From positions 1 to 6,222 of the forward strand of contig CAJORC010000373.1 in assembly GCA_905236615.1 (NCBI GenBank): DNA of 6,222 nt. The letters are read 5' to 3'. This DNA comes from an uncultured Lachnospiraceae bacterium. Its GTDB lineage: Bacteria > Bacillota > Clostridia > Lachnospirales > Lachnospiraceae. Of the stretch, positions 5,695-6,222 are shown in pieces (position 1 is the first letter of the stretch; each line of letters starts with the position of its first letter). Below the pieces are notes generated by a model. It was given only the letters and a program-made list of their open reading frames with translations, ran no database searches and was not told the DNA's origin. The translations under genes were made by a program, and so were the position numbers.

Positions 5695-6222
5695 ATGGCT
5701 ATTAGTTCTATTCGGGAAAAGAATCAGTATTCTTCGTTGTTTGGCGTTGCTCGTAAGAAGAACGATATTCAGCAGAAGCAGGGGATGTCCATGCGCAGAC
5801 TTGAGCATGAGCAAAGAACCCAGAACAGCAGTAATAGTATTGTAGGTCAGAGTATTAGTTATGCTGACCAGCTTCGTGCTGAAAGAAACAAGGCCAAAAA
5901 AACATCTAACGAAAAAAAGAAGCTTCAGTATAATTTCAAGAAAATCTCATCCCAGATAATCCGCAGTAAAAAGTCAACAACCGCAAAGAGTGCTGTTCAG
6001 TGCGCTAAACGTGAAGTAAGGCGGCTGGAGAGACTTAAGAGTAATGAAGATTATGATGAAACGGAAGTTCAGCTTGCGCTTGATCATGCCAAGTCCATGG
6101 AAAAGGTTGCGAAGAAGAAGGTTCTGCACCTTGAGCAGGAAGAGATGATCGAACGTAACGGCAAGGGACTTGCTGTTGATATTGATGAGGTCAGGGAAGA
6201 AAAAGACGGGGAAGACGATAAA
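5695..6222 (+). CDS. Uncharacterised Lys/Glu-rich coiled-coil protein (3' end outside window)
   Basis: The frame opens with ATG after a perfect AAGGAGG and stays open for 176 codons to the right edge, so the gene is incomplete. I do not recognise a named family with certainty. There is no signal peptide or membrane segment, so it should be cytoplasmic. Residues 1-60 are polar, with QYSSLFGVARKK (11-22). Residues 60-95 are very lysine-rich. Residues 97-150 look like a helical hairpin: AKSAVQCAKREVRRLERLK, a short acidic turn (SNEDYDE, 116-122), then VQLALDHAKSMEKVAKKKV and LEQEE. The visible end is acidic (EVREEKDGEDDK). It faintly recalls uncharacterised proteins of Lachnospiraceae with an AKxMExVAKKKVxHLxxEE segment, but this is memory, not a search. 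It is separated from the importer by 114 bases with its own sigma-28-like promoter candidate, so it is probably an independent unit, possibly tied to motility. Confidence 0.85.
   Translation, partial: MAISSIREKNQYSSLFGVARKKNDIQQKQGMSMRRLEHEQRTQNSSNSIVGQSISYADQLRAERNKAKKTSNEKKKLQYNFKKISSQIIRSKKSTTAKSAVQCAKREVRRLERLKSNEDYDETEVQLALDHAKSMEKVAKKKVLHLEQEEMIERNGKGLAVDIDEVREEKDGEDDK

Noticed and set aside
5615..5845. Plus-strand TTG-initiated frame of 76 codons
   Set aside because: It has no ribosome site, runs out of frame over the AAGGAGG-preceded gene at 5695, and has no domain.
1..6222. CRISPR arrays, tRNA/rRNA genes, insertion sequences or a hidden defence or phage system
   Set aside because: I saw no spaced identical repeats, tRNA-like cloverleaf, transposase-like frame or terminal inverted repeats. 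Apart from the last gene, the coding content is accounted for by a two-component system and a sugar importer.

Overview
The window most likely comes from a motile, low-to-mid-GC Gram-positive anaerobe of the Clostridia, and Lachnospiraceae (Butyrivibrio/Roseburia-like) fits best. This is inferred from strong AAGGAGG-type ribosome sites, moderately AT-rich coding sequence with frequent ATA/AGA codons, a lipoprotein sugar-binding protein, a YesN/YesM-type two-component pair and a possible sigma-28 (SigD/FliA) promoter. All supported genes lie on the + strand; the minus strand holds only shadow frames.

Left part (1-2221): the C-terminal part of an AraC-type (YesN-like) response regulator, cut by the left edge. 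It is followed with no gap (TAA then ATG) by a complete YesM-like membrane histidine kinase of 490 residues.

Middle (2222-5580): a 182-base control region, then a sugar importer closely resembling the E. coli YtfQ-YtfR-YtfT-YjfF galactofuranose transporter. Present are a lipoprotein binding protein (YtfQ-like) and two permeases (YtfT-like and YjfF-like), the second starting at a TTG that overlaps the stop of the first. The ATPase that sits between ytfQ and ytfT in E. coli is absent here. The control region holds two copies of an imperfect 16-17 base direct repeat (TCAACTTT...GTAA), a TATAAT box and an inverted repeat, which make it a candidate target of the neighbouring response regulator. 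The simplest reading is that the kinase and regulator sense an extracellular sugar signal and induce the importer.

Right part (5581-6222): a 114-base spacer with a sigma-28-like promoter candidate and a leader carrying three A-N-GGA motifs. A new open frame beginning at 5695 runs off the right edge. It encodes a Lys/Glu-rich, probably coiled-coil protein with no function I can name; the promoter suggests, but does not prove, a link to motility. The most notable points are the missing ATPase, the direct repeats, and this unnamed gene with its possible flagellar-type control.
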